Shown: piece by piece, positions 1-7,590 of the stretch | Numbering within the stretch: position 1 is the first letter of the stretch | Layout: each line of letters starts with the position of its first letter | Source: F23-D06 sp963620035 | GTDB lineage: Bacteria; Bacteroidota; Bacteroidia; Bacteroidales; WCHB1-69 | Assembly: GCA_963620035.1 (NCBI GenBank) | Contig: CAVEXN010000003.1 | Location: forward strand, 1-64,000 | Direction: 5' to 3' | DNA length: 64,000 nt | The notes under the pieces: model-generated | Told to the model about the DNA's origin: nothing | Seen by the model: the letters and a program-made list of their open reading frames with translations, nothing else | Database searches by the model: none | Program-made: the position numbers and the translations under genes

Positions 1-27
1 TAAAGGCGTTCCGAAAGAAAAAACATG

Positions 28-35
28 TAAATTTG
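28..35 (+). promoter_or_regulatory. TAnnTTTG -7 box of candidate small RNA
   Basis: TAAATTTG matches the Bacteroidota -7 consensus TAnnTTTG. Transcription would start near position 42 and run into the terminator ending at about 166. No plus-strand protein gene follows, so it appears to drive a short non-coding transcript. No clear -33 TTG is visible upstream. Confidence 0.55.
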
Positions 36-41
36 CAACGT

Positions 42-166
42 CTTGTTTTCAGATTATGTTTAACGAACCTCGCATAGTCTGAAGATAAGGTGTAAAAAAG
101 TGAAAATAGAGGTTCCCTATAATAAAACACACGCTGCCGTCTGCTTTTTGACCGCAGCGTTTTTTT
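42..166 (+). ncRNA. candidate small RNA with H-type pseudoknot
   Basis: A transcript of about 125 nt is inferred from a promoter at 28-35 and an intrinsic terminator at 131-166. An 11-bp hairpin (48-58 with 73-83, one G-U pair) encloses a 14-nt loop. Seven loop bases, GAACCTC at 65-71, are perfectly complementary to GAGGTTC at 109-115, so the RNA can fold as an H-type pseudoknot before the terminator hairpin. The only open frames are short or run into the antisense of the neighbouring glycosyltransferase. Nothing on the plus strand follows for it to regulate in cis, which favours a free RNA over a riboswitch. The family is not recognised; a trans-acting sRNA is the simplest guess. The structure is read directly from the sequence; its expression is inferred. 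Confidence 0.5.
131..166 (+). terminator. intrinsic terminator
   Basis: ACGCTGC (131-137) pairs with GCAGCGT (154-160). After a C-C mismatch, GTC/GAC extends the stem. A run of seven T follows from 160. It ends the candidate small RNA and faces the 3' end of the minus-strand glycosyltransferase. Confidence 0.7.
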
Positions 167-192
167 CTGTTTTTAGAATTATCTATGACACC

Positions 193-1326
193 CTATCGGG
201 CATCCGCCATCGCTTTTTCAAGGCATTGCCAAAGGCGTTCGGCAGTTTTGTCCCAACTGAATTTCTGCCCTTGCAGTTCCCCCTTTTCTACTAAAGAGCG
301 ACGCAGTGCTTCGTCTGCCGCCAATTTTTCCATCGCGTCTGCAATTTGCTCCACTGAATCCGGTTCTACCAGCAAGGCGGCATCGCCGGCCACTTCTGGC
401 ATCGCAGTGACGTTAGAGGTAATGACGGGCGTTTCGGCGCGGAATGCCTCCACAATCGGAATCCCGAAGCCCTCAAAATAAGACGCATAAACCAATGCTA
501 CAGCCGAAGCCATAATGACCGCCAGTTTTTCAGATGCAAGATGCCCGGCAAATAACACATCACCCGAAAAATCCATGCGCTGATACACCTCATCGACATC
601 GCCTTGCAGCCCTGCCCGCGCCCCAACGACCAAGAATTTTGCGTTTGACTTCGTCTTTTGTTTATAGGTTTCAAAGGCGCGCAAGATGTTGGCCAGATTC
701 TTGCGTTTGTGTATAGCACTGACAAACAGGAAATAGGGACAGCCGTCTGTAAATTCGTCGCGCACTTTCTGCTGTTCGGCAGGGTTTAACGGTTTATATC
801 TGTCGCTGCTGCCGTTATATACCACGTCTATTTTCTTTTCTTCTATACCATAGAACTGGCGGATGTCATGTTTGGAAAACTCTGACACTGTAGCAATGCG
901 GCAGGCTTTTTTTGCAAACTGCGGAAAAAAGCGCGTATAATAATCCTGATGTTTCGGTTGGATGAAATCGTGGCGGTGCTCGAAGTTAAGATCGTGTATG
1001 ACATTCACTTGCGGCACGTTCGTGTGCAGCGAGAGCCAGCCGTCGGGGGAGAAGAAAAGGTCGGGGTGCAATTTCTTGAGGATATGTGGGATGGCATACT
1101 CGAAATAGGCATACCACAGATAAGGGTGGCGTGCCGGGGGGAATGCCCTTATGGGCACGACATTGTCGGCAAAGACAAAGCGAGGGTCAAATTTTCTGTC
1201 GAAGATAAAATAGAAAGTGTGTTCTGGATGGGAACAGGTTATGCGCTTCAGACTTTCATACGTAAACCATCCTATCCCCTCCAATTTGTCTTTCAGCAGC
1301 AATCGTGTGTTGACAGCGATTCTCAT
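193..1326 (-). CDS. GT4-type glycosyltransferase
   Basis: Predicted retaining glycosyltransferase of the GT-B fold (GT4 family, 'glycosyl transferases group 1'), moving a sugar from a nucleotide donor to an unknown acceptor, probably in surface polysaccharide or glycan synthesis. It has 377 aa without signal peptide or membrane segments, so it is cytoplasmic or peripheral. The N-terminal domain covers about residues 1-175. The C-terminal domain begins near 195 with the KRKN loop (207-210) and carries the donor-binding E-x7-E motif in EGFGIPIVEAF (285-295). Its start lies only about 24 bases past the 3' end of tRNA-Arg(CCG) on the same strand, and no promoter is seen between them, so read-through from the serC-serA unit is possible. 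The family is clear; the substrate is not. Confidence 0.85.
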   Translation of the reverse strand: MRIAVNTRLLLKDKLEGIGWFTYESLKRITCSHPEHTFYFIFDRKFDPRFVFADNVVPIRAFPPARHPYLWYAYFEYAIPHILKKLHPDLFFSPDGWLSLHTNVPQVNVIHDLNFEHRHDFIQPKHQDYYTRFFPQFAKKACRIATVSEFSKHDIRQFYGIEEKKIDVVYNGSSDRYKPLNPAEQQKVRDEFTDGCPYFLFVSAIHKRKNLANILRAFETYKQKTKSNAKFLVVGARAGLQGDVDEVYQRMDFSGDVLFAGHLASEKLAVIMASAVALVYASYFEGFGIPIVEAFRAETPVITSNVTAMPEVAGDAALLVEPDSVEQIADAMEKLAADEALRRSLVEKGELQGQKFSWDKTAERLWQCLEKAMADAR

Positions 1327-1349
1327 TCTGTTGCCTTACCATTTCGTAG

Positions 1350-1423
1350 TGACCCCGGTGGGACTCAAACCCGCGACTTTCAGAACCGGAATCTGACGTT
1401 CTATTCAACTGAACTACAGGGCC
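1350..1423 (-). tRNA. tRNA-Arg (anticodon CCG)
   Basis: A 74-nt cloverleaf on the minus strand. The acceptor arm is 1417-1423 with 1351-1357, including a G-U pair. The D-stem is GTTC/GAAC and the anticodon stem TCAGA/TCTGA encloses TTCCGGT, giving anticodon CCG. The T-arm has one mismatch. CCA is not encoded. It sits between serA and the glycosyltransferase without a recognisable promoter of its own. Confidence 0.9.
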
Positions 1424-1426
1424 AGA

Positions 1427-1453
1427 AAGGACGGAACGTTTTTTTCCGTCCTT
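1427..1453 (-). repeat. inverted repeat between serA and tRNA-Arg
   Basis: AAGGACGGAA (1427-1436) is the perfect complement of TTCCGTCCTT (1444-1453), giving a 10-bp hairpin four bases upstream of the tRNA-Arg 5' end. On the minus strand the following T-run is short, so it may be a weak serA terminator or a processing signal that releases the tRNA. Confidence 0.5.
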
Positions 1454-1471
1454 AGTTTTCTTTTCCAGATG

Positions 1472-2401
1472 TTATTTGTTGACCTGGAATTTCTTATCGC
1501 CATTGACGAAGAAGTTGACAATCTGGTTGGCTGCGGCAAGACCTGCGTTGATATTGGCTTCAGCCGTTTCAGCGCCTTGTTTTTTCGGCGTCGCGAAGAA
1601 GCGTTTCTCAAATTTTGAGAACTCTTCGAGGGCTTCAGGAGCCACATCGGTGCAGTATCTTATATCTTCTCTTTCAGCCATAAGTTCCAGAAGTTCTGCC
1701 TCGTTGATGACCTCTTTGCGTGCCGTATTGATGACGCAGCCGCCTTTCGGCATCAAGGAGACGAGACCTTTGCCGATGGATTTCTTGGTCTGGTCGTTAG
1801 CGGGGATGTGCAGAGAGATGTAATGGCAGCTCTTGTACATATCTTCAAGCGTAGCAGGGACGGTAACGCCTTCAGCTTCCATTTTCTCTTTCGGGATGAA
1901 CGGGTCGAAAGCCATGACCTCCATGCCGAGGGCTTTCGCTTTTTCGGCCACGAGGCGGCCGACGTTTCCGTAGGCCTGGATGCCCACTTTCTTGCCTTTC
2001 AGTTCTGTTCCCGTGCCGGGTTTGAACGTATTGCGTGCCATATAAATCATCATACCGATAGCCAGTTCAGCCACGGCATTGGAGTTCTGTCCCGGCGTGT
2101 TCATTGCCACGATGTTGTTAGCGGTGCAGGCGGCGAGGTCGAGGTTGTCGAAGCCGGCTCCGGCTCTTACCACCACCTTGAGGTTCTTGGCGGCGTCAAT
2201 CACTTGGGCCGTCACCTTGTCGGAGCGGACAATCATAGCATCTACATCCTCTACGGCAGCGTAAAGCTGTTCCGGGGTCTCATATTTTTCGAGAAGAGCC
2301 AATTCATAACCGGCTTTTTCAACGATAGTGCGGATGCCATCAACAGCAGCCTTGGCAAAAGGTTTCTGGGTTGCGATTAAGACTTTCATTTCTGACGACA
2401 T
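1472..2401 (-). CDS. serA: D-3-phosphoglycerate dehydrogenase, short form
   Basis: Oxidises 3-phosphoglycerate to 3-phosphohydroxypyruvate with NAD, the first step of serine synthesis. The 309-aa protein has the D-2-hydroxyacid dehydrogenase fold: a split substrate domain at both ends, an NAD domain with a glycine-rich turn at about 140-149, and the substrate Arg in NTAR (225-228). It ends without the C-terminal ACT domain of longer SerA proteins. The catalytic His of the usual TPHxG motif is replaced by Lys in TPKKQG (271-276), as described for the type III enzymes of some Bacteroidetes and Entamoeba. The start at 2401 lies two bases after the serC stop; a second ATG at 2389 (MKVLIA) is equally plausible. 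It is translated from the serC transcript. Confidence 0.92.
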   Translation of the reverse strand: MSSEMKVLIATQKPFAKAAVDGIRTIVEKAGYELALLEKYETPEQLYAAVEDVDAMIVRSDKVTAQVIDAAKNLKVVVRAGAGFDNLDLAACTANNIVAMNTPGQNSNAVAELAIGMMIYMARNTFKPGTGTELKGKKVGIQAYGNVGRLVAEKAKALGMEVMAFDPFIPKEKMEAEGVTVPATLEDMYKSCHYISLHIPANDQTKKSIGKGLVSLMPKGGCVINTARKEVINEAELLELMAEREDIRYCTDVAPEALEEFSKFEKRFFATPKKQGAETAEANINAGLAAANQIVNFFVNGDKKFQVNK

Positions 2402-2403
2402 GC

Positions 2404-3510
2404 TTATTTGTTAGACTTTTCGAAATCCTGCATACAAGCCACGAGAGCTTCTACGTCTTCAACAGAACAAGCGTTGTACAGAGAAGCGCGGAAGCCGCCT
2501 ACGGAGCGGTGACCCTTGATGCCGACCATGCCGCGTTCCTTGGCAAATGCCATGAAAGCGTCCTGTTTGTCCTCATAACCCGGAGCCATCACCCAACAGT
2601 GGTTCATGATAGAACGGTCTTCCTTGTCGGTGACCGTGCCGACGAACATGCTGTTGCGGTCAATTTCCTCATAAAGCATAGAGGATTTCTTCATGTTGAT
2701 CTTATTCATAGCCTCAACTCCGCCGATGGTGTTCTTGAGCCATAAGAGGGTCTCGTGCATCACGAAAATAGGCAGTACCGGAGGCGTGTTGAACATAGAG
2801 ATGTTCTTGGCCTCTTCAGCGGCATGGGTGCGGTAGTCCACCATAGTAGGCAGAGGGTTCATATAGGCGCGGTCGCCGATCTGACCGAGGATGTCCTTGC
2901 GAACGATAACGAACGTCACGCCGGCAGGCCCCACGTTTTTCTGTGCGCCGCCGTAGATGAGACCGTATTTCTTCACGTCAACGGGACGGCTCATAATATC
3001 GGAAGACATATCGGCCACCAGCATAACGGGGCAGTCCATGTCATATTTGATTTCCGTGCCATAAATGGTGTTGTTGGTCGTGATGTGGAAATAGTCGGCA
3101 TCCGTAGGAATGGTGTACCCCTTGGGGATATAACTGTAGGTCTTGTCTTCGGAAGAAGCCACGATTTCAACCTTGCCGAAAAGTTTTGCTTCCTTGGCCG
3201 ACTTCTTTGCCCAGACACCTGTCTGCAGATAAGCGGCTTTCGTTTTCAGCAGGTTGGCAGGTACGGTGAAGAACTGAGTGCTTGCGCCGCCGCCCAAGAA
3301 CAACACCTCATACTCATCAGGGATGTTGAGCAGGTCACGCCAGAGCTGACGGGTTTCTGCCATTATGCGTTCCCAACCCGGGGTGCGGTGGGAGATTTCC
3401 ATCAGGCCGATGCCCGTGTTGTCGAAATTACGAATTGCATTGATTGTTGATTCAATGGCTTCTTTCGGAAGGACACAAGGTCCTGCATTGAAATTATGTA
3501 CTTCTTTCAT
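2404..3510 (-). CDS. serC: phosphoserine aminotransferase
   Basis: Transfers an amino group from glutamate to 3-phosphohydroxypyruvate, the second step of serine synthesis; it can also act in pyridoxal phosphate synthesis. It is a class V PLP aminotransferase of 368 aa. The N-terminus MKEVHNFNAGP is the conserved beginning of the family, and the PLP lysine is K191 in GGAQKNVGPAG. An open frame continues upstream to 3642, but the family start at 3510 and a promoter box at 3566-3573 show that the extra 44 codons are not translated. First gene of the serC-serA unit, two bases ahead of serA. Confidence 0.96.
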   Translation of the reverse strand: MKEVHNFNAGPCVLPKEAIESTINAIRNFDNTGIGLMEISHRTPGWERIMAETRQLWRDLLNIPDEYEVLFLGGGASTQFFTVPANLLKTKAAYLQTGVWAKKSAKEAKLFGKVEIVASSEDKTYSYIPKGYTIPTDADYFHITTNNTIYGTEIKYDMDCPVMLVADMSSDIMSRPVDVKKYGLIYGGAQKNVGPAGVTFVIVRKDILGQIGDRAYMNPLPTMVDYRTHAAEEAKNISMFNTPPVLPIFVMHETLLWLKNTIGGVEAMNKINMKKSSMLYEEIDRNSMFVGTVTDKEDRSIMNHCWVMAPGYEDKQDAFMAFAKERGMVGIKGHRSVGGFRASLYNACSVEDVEALVACMQDFEKSNK

Positions 3511-3565
3511 ATTAAACGAATTATATTGTTTTTTAATAGACGTTACTGCCTTATTAAATTTTTGG

Positions 3566-3573
3566 CAAAGATA
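3566..3573 (-). promoter_or_regulatory. TAnnTTTG -7 box of serC
   Basis: TATCTTTG on the minus strand, 56 bases before the serC start at 3510. It lies inside the longer open frame and so supports the shorter start. Confidence 0.7.
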
Positions 3574-3644
3574 CACTTTATTTGACATATCGGTACTTGG
3601 GCAAAAAAATGTGCACCGCCATGGCGCAAACTGCAACCGCATCC

Positions 3645-4928
3645 TTAAAACTCGTCAGGGACCGTCGTCCACTTATAAACCTGGTCGCCGCGACGCACCG
3701 TCTCCCCTACCGGAACCGAACAGCATGCGCCTTTCTGCACTTTGCTGACGGATTGGAGTTCGTAGCGTATCTCTGTCACCCGGCTCTCTGCCACGCCCGT
3801 GGTGGGTCCAATAATCAGTATGTCCTCGCCAACCGACAGTTCGTCCTCTTCCATCTGTAGTTCTGCCACCCCGAGGCGGCTGAAGTAATTGGTGACTTTT
3901 CCGATGTGTTGTTTGACCCGTGTGGCCTGTGAGCCATAACGTTCTGACCACTCTCCCATTGTGCGTCCAAGGTAGTAGCCGTCCCAGAAGCCACGGTTAT
4001 AGACACTTTTCAGCCGTTCAGTCCACTTACCAGTCTTTTCGACATTGAAGGTGCCGTCAACCACGGACTGGAGCGCTTCGCGGTAGCATTGTGTCACAAT
4101 TTTCACATACTCCGCAGAGCGTCCGCGGCCTTCTATCTTGAGAACGGATACGCCGGCACGTATTATTTTGTCAAGAAAGCCTATCGTGCAAAGGTCTTTG
4201 GGTGACATTATATATTTATTGTCCACGAGCAAATCAACCTCGTTTTCGGCATCTTGCACATGGTAGGCACGGCGGCATGGCTGTATGCAGGCCCCGCGGT
4301 TGGCGGGATAATTGAACGTGTCGAGACTCAAGTAACACTTGCCCGACACCGCCATGCAAAGTGCGCCGTGTACAAACATCTCTATCTTCACGGGGGTGCC
4401 GTCGGGTCCGGTTATTTTTTCCTCGCGGATTGTACGGCAGATGTCTGCCACCTGCTGCAAATTGCATTCCCGCCCCAAGACCACCACATCCGCAAATTGG
4501 GCATAGTAGCGCACGGCCTCCACATTCGTGACGTTGCACTGTGTGGAGAGGTGTACGCTCAACCCTATTTGGCGGGCGTACTGCACTGCTGCCATGTCAG
4601 AGGCAATGACGGCCGTAACGCAGCACCGCTTGGCATGGTCGAGCAAGTCGCGCATCTGCTGCAACTCGTTGTTGTAAACAATCGTGTTTACGGTCAGATA
4701 TGAATTGATAAGGTTTTGGCGGCATAAATCTGTAATCCGTTGCAAGTCGTCGAGCGTAAAGTTTGCCGCCGAGCGCGAGCGCATATTGAGTGCGCCCACA
4801 CCGAAATAGACGGAACCTGCACCTGCCTGTATTGCGGCCGCCAGCGACTCGTACGAGCCTGCCGGCGCCATTATCTCAACGCTGCCGGCACTCATAGGAT
4901 TTGGCTGATTCATATTGTCGGTATCCAT
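3645..4928 (-). CDS. peptidase U32-like protein, TrhP type
   Basis: Member of the peptidase U32 family. The closest functional model is TrhP (YegQ), which with prephenate hydroxylates U34 of several tRNAs; older annotations call these collagenase-like proteases. The protein has 427 aa. The conserved core begins with EIMAPAG near residue 18, and four cysteines likely to bind an Fe-S cluster are C191, C198, C214 and C218. A small beta domain closes the C-terminus, as in TrhP/RlhA-type proteins. Several start codons are possible (residues 1, 6 and 12). It follows rluB by about 30 bases on the same strand, so both RNA modification genes may share the rluB promoter. The family is certain; the exact tRNA target is inferred. 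Confidence 0.85.
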   Translation of the reverse strand: MDTDNMNQPNPMSAGSVEIMAPAGSYESLAAAIQAGAGSVYFGVGALNMRSRSAANFTLDDLQRITDLCRQNLINSYLTVNTIVYNNELQQMRDLLDHAKRCCVTAVIASDMAAVQYARQIGLSVHLSTQCNVTNVEAVRYYAQFADVVVLGRECNLQQVADICRTIREEKITGPDGTPVKIEMFVHGALCMAVSGKCYLSLDTFNYPANRGACIQPCRRAYHVQDAENEVDLLVDNKYIMSPKDLCTIGFLDKIIRAGVSVLKIEGRGRSAEYVKIVTQCYREALQSVVDGTFNVEKTGKWTERLKSVYNRGFWDGYYLGRTMGEWSERYGSQATRVKQHIGKVTNYFSRLGVAELQMEEDELSVGEDILIIGPTTGVAESRVTEIRYELQSVSKVQKGACCSVPVGETVRRGDQVYKWTTVPDEF

Positions 4929-4958
4929 CTGTTCGGTGCAACGTCCACCGCTTAACGG

Positions 4959-6275
4959 CTATACGTCTTTACGATTGGCAATCATCTTGAGGAAGCCGAC
5001 TTCCTGTTTCGTGAGAAAACGCCACATTCCCCGCTTGAGGTCCTTTTTGGTGAGTCCGGCGAAAATCACGCGGTCCAGTTTTACCACCTCATAGCCTAAG
5101 AAATCGAACATCCGCCGGATGATGCGGTTTTTGCCTGAATGTATGGTGATGCCGATTTCTTTCTTTGATTCTGCGCCTTCCACATACTGCACATCATCGG
5201 GAATGATGACACCGTCGGCGAGTTCGAGTCCGTTGCGCAAAGCGGCCAGGTCGATAGCGGCTACCGGTCTGTTGAGTTCTACCAGGTAGGTCTTCTCGAT
5301 CTGCGTGCTCGGATGGGTCAATTTACGGGTCAAGTCGCCGTCGTTGGTGAAGAGCAGCAGTCCGGTAGTGTCGCGGTCAAGCCGTCCTACGGGATAGATG
5401 CGTTCTTTGCAAGCATTGCGAACCAGATCCATAACGTTGGACCTGTCGCGCTCATCGTCTGTTGTAGTGATATAGTCTTTCGGCTTGTTCAGCAACACAT
5501 ATACGGGTTTCTCGCGTTGCAGTACCTGATCGCCATAGCGCACCTCGTCAGTCGGCAACACCTTGTGTCCCATTTCGGTCACCACCTCGCCGTTCACCAT
5601 AATGGCGCCGGAAGCAATCAGCACGTCCGCATCCCGGCGTGAACAGATGCCGGCATTGGCAATGTACTTGTTAAGACGGATAGGGCCATGCTGTTCCGCA
5701 AATTCGAGAGAGAGTATTTTCTGTTTCTGCGGGGCTTGTCGCCCTTCACGTCTGCGTTTGTTGACAATTTCAGTCAAAATATCCGAATCGGCAGTCACAT
5801 CACGGCGGCGGGGATGTCTTTCATCGTTTGGGTTCTCGTCAAAGTTCCTGAACTTGCGGCGGGGACGGGAATTGTTCTGATCCTGGTCGCGCTTTCCATG
5901 GTAAGGCTTCCGGTCATCATTCCTGAAATTGCGTTTCGGGCGGAAACTGCCCTCCCCGGCGTCGTTGTCGCGCCTGAAACGCGGCGTGTCATTCTCCTCG
6001 CCATAATCTCTGGCCGGGCGAAAACTCCTGCGTCTCTCTCCGGAATTGGAAGAGCCGTGCTCCTTGCGTGCCGGACGGAAACTTCTGCGGTTGTCGTCTG
6101 AACCGGGGAAACCGCTGCTTTTGCCGGAACGGAAGCCGCCATTTCTCCCCCCTCCCTTATGGAATGAACGAGATTTTCCGTTGTCCGAGTAGTTGTTCCT
6201 GGATTTGTTTTCGTGCGGATTCCTCTCTGGAGAGAAGTCATTGTCTGATATTTCGCTGTTGAATTTTCGTGCCAT
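4959..6275 (-). CDS. RluB/RsuA-type pseudouridine synthase with long basic N-terminal tail
   Basis: Converts specific uridines of ribosomal RNA to pseudouridine. Residues 1-165 are low-complexity and rich in Arg, Asn, Gly, Asp and Ser, with repeated RRSFRPAR/FRPKR units. An S4 RNA-binding domain spans about 199-246. The synthase domain follows, with catalytic Asp 300 in GRLDRDTTG and the family's closing region around RMFDFLGYEVVKL. The catalytic part is of normal length, so the tail is an addition and is likely disordered and RNA-binding. The 23S position modified (RluB site or another) cannot be told from sequence. A TAnnTTTG box lies at 6299-6306, and the U32 gene follows downstream. Confidence 0.88.
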   Translation of the reverse strand: MARKFNSEISDNDFSPERNPHENKSRNNYSDNGKSRSFHKGGGRNGGFRSGKSSGFPGSDDNRRSFRPARKEHGSSNSGERRRSFRPARDYGEENDTPRFRRDNDAGEGSFRPKRNFRNDDRKPYHGKRDQDQNNSRPRRKFRNFDENPNDERHPRRRDVTADSDILTEIVNKRRREGRQAPQKQKILSLEFAEQHGPIRLNKYIANAGICSRRDADVLIASGAIMVNGEVVTEMGHKVLPTDEVRYGDQVLQREKPVYVLLNKPKDYITTTDDERDRSNVMDLVRNACKERIYPVGRLDRDTTGLLLFTNDGDLTRKLTHPSTQIEKTYLVELNRPVAAIDLAALRNGLELADGVIIPDDVQYVEGAESKKEIGITIHSGKNRIIRRMFDFLGYEVVKLDRVIFAGLTKKDLKRGMWRFLTKQEVGFLKMIANRKDV

Positions 6276-6298
6276 TGTTCAGTTCGTGTAAAAGGCGG

Positions 6299-6306
6299 CA
6301 AAAGTA
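6299..6306 (-). promoter_or_regulatory. TAnnTTTG -7 box of the pseudouridine synthase gene
   Basis: TACTTTTG on the minus strand, 24 bases before the ATG at 6275. The untranslated leader would be short. Confidence 0.65.
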
Positions 6307-6331
6307 CTAAAAAAAACAACTTGGGTGAAAA

Positions 6332-6637
6332 TCATATTAACCCCAATTCCAATTTGGCGGCATCTGTCATCTTGTCGATGTCCCAAGGCGGGTCAAAGGT
6401 GACCTCCACGGACACCCTTCCGAGCCCCGGGATAGAAGAGACGCGTTCGCCTACCTCATCGGGCAATGTCTCGGCCACGGGGCAGTTGGGAGCCGTCAGG
6501 GTCATAAGAATATAGACATCGTTGTCGGGTGTGATTTCCAATTTGTAGATGAACCCCAGTTCCCAGATGTTGACGGGGATTTCAGGGTCGTAGATGCTGG
6601 TCAGCACCTCGATGATTTTTTCTCTGATATTATCCAT
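6332..6637 (-). CDS. MIP18/DUF59 family Fe-S assembly protein (SufT-like)
   Basis: A 101-aa protein of the DUF59 (MIP18) family that helps assemble or transfer Fe-S clusters; relatives are SufT and the PaaD N-terminal domain. The signatures are YDPEIPVN near residue 16 and the conserved cysteine C52 in APNCPVAE. No membrane segment is seen. Last gene of the S41 protease-dnaG-yitT-sufT run, starting 8 bases after the YitT-type gene. The family is clear; whether it acts with the SUF system is inferred. A separate sufE lies at 16.3-16.7 kb. Confidence 0.85.
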   Translation of the reverse strand: MDNIREKIIEVLTSIYDPEIPVNIWELGFIYKLEITPDNDVYILMTLTAPNCPVAETLPDEVGERVSSIPGLGRVSVEVTFDPPWDIDKMTDAAKLELGLI

Positions 6638-6645
6638 AACTGTAA

Positions 6646-7581
6646 CTATGAAAGCACTTTTTCTTTGAGTGGAACAAAACCGTCACCTATCGTCTCGGAT
6701 GCCGCGAAGATGGTGATGAAAGCCTTGGGGTCTATTTCGTGTACAAAATGAATCAAAACGGGGAGTTGTTTCCGTGATATGGAAGTGAGAATGATTTTCT
6801 TCTTGTCGTGGTTATACATGCCCTCGCCATGGAGGAAGGTGCCGCCGCGGTCGAGTTCGGAGAAGATGCGGAGGCGGATCTCTTCGTAATTGTCGGAGAT
6901 GATGAGCACCGTCTTGCTGGTGTGGAAGCCGGCCACCACCTTGTCCAACACAATGCCGGTGACGTAGATGATGAGCCAGGAATAGAGCGGTATGGTCCAG
7001 TCTTTAAAAGCGGCCAGTGCGGCCAGTACAATGAGGGAATCCACGACAATGAGGATAGTGCCGAGCGGAATGTGTTTCAGGTATTTCCCGATGATCATGG
7101 CAATGATGTCGGTGCCGCCGGATGTGGCGCGGCTCTTGAACACAAGTCCCAACCCTATGCCAATGACGACACCGCCGCACAAGGCAATGATGAAGTTGGC
7201 AGACGGGTCGGGTGTCATCGGATCCTCAGGCAGCCCTATCAGCGGGGCATAACCGTAAATCTTTTCCCAAAGCGAAATGAATGCGGGCAAAGTTAGCGCA
7301 CCCACTAACGTTTTGGCCCCGAACTTGGGTCCCAGCCAGACGGTGCCGATCAGCAGCAGCGGCAAGTCGAGGCAGATGCCGGACAGTCCGATAGGGAAAT
7401 TGAAAAGATGGTGCAAAATGATGGCGATGCCATACACGCCGCCGGGCGCCAATTTTAATGGGGAAACGAAAACGACAAAGCCGATAGACATAATGAATGT
7501 GCCCGCCACGATGAGCGCGTAATTCTTGACAACCTCTTTCCAGTCAAGGTTCTTCCAGTCTTTTTTTTTGAAAATTCTCAT
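6646..7581 (-). CDS. YitT family membrane protein
   Basis: A 311-aa inner-membrane protein of the YitT family (DUF161 membrane part plus C-terminal DUF2179). About five to six hydrophobic helices fill residues 15-200, followed by a soluble DUF2179 domain (about 215-300) with the pattern TVLIISDN...GRGGTFLHGEG-like, here DRGGTFLHGEGMY. The transported substrate of the family is unknown. It starts 9 bases after the dnaG stop and ends 8 bases before the SufT-like gene, so it belongs to the same operon. The function of the conserved pairing with dnaG is not known. Confidence 0.88.
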   Translation of the reverse strand: MRIFKKKDWKNLDWKEVVKNYALIVAGTFIMSIGFVVFVSPLKLAPGGVYGIAIILHHLFNFPIGLSGICLDLPLLLIGTVWLGPKFGAKTLVGALTLPAFISLWEKIYGYAPLIGLPEDPMTPDPSANFIIALCGGVVIGIGLGLVFKSRATSGGTDIIAMIIGKYLKHIPLGTILIVVDSLIVLAALAAFKDWTIPLYSWLIIYVTGIVLDKVVAGFHTSKTVLIISDNYEEIRLRIFSELDRGGTFLHGEGMYNHDKKKIILTSISRKQLPVLIHFVHEIDPKAFITIFAASETIGDGFVPLKEKVLS

Positions 7582-7590
7582 AAAACACTT

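Noticed and set aside
100..294. 64-codon plus-strand frame over the small RNA terminator
   Set aside because: It runs through a strong terminator and into the antisense of the glycosyltransferase, with no family features.
3511..3642. 44-codon N-terminal extension of serC
   Set aside because: It contains the promoter box at 3566-3573, and the family begins at MKEVHNFNAGP.
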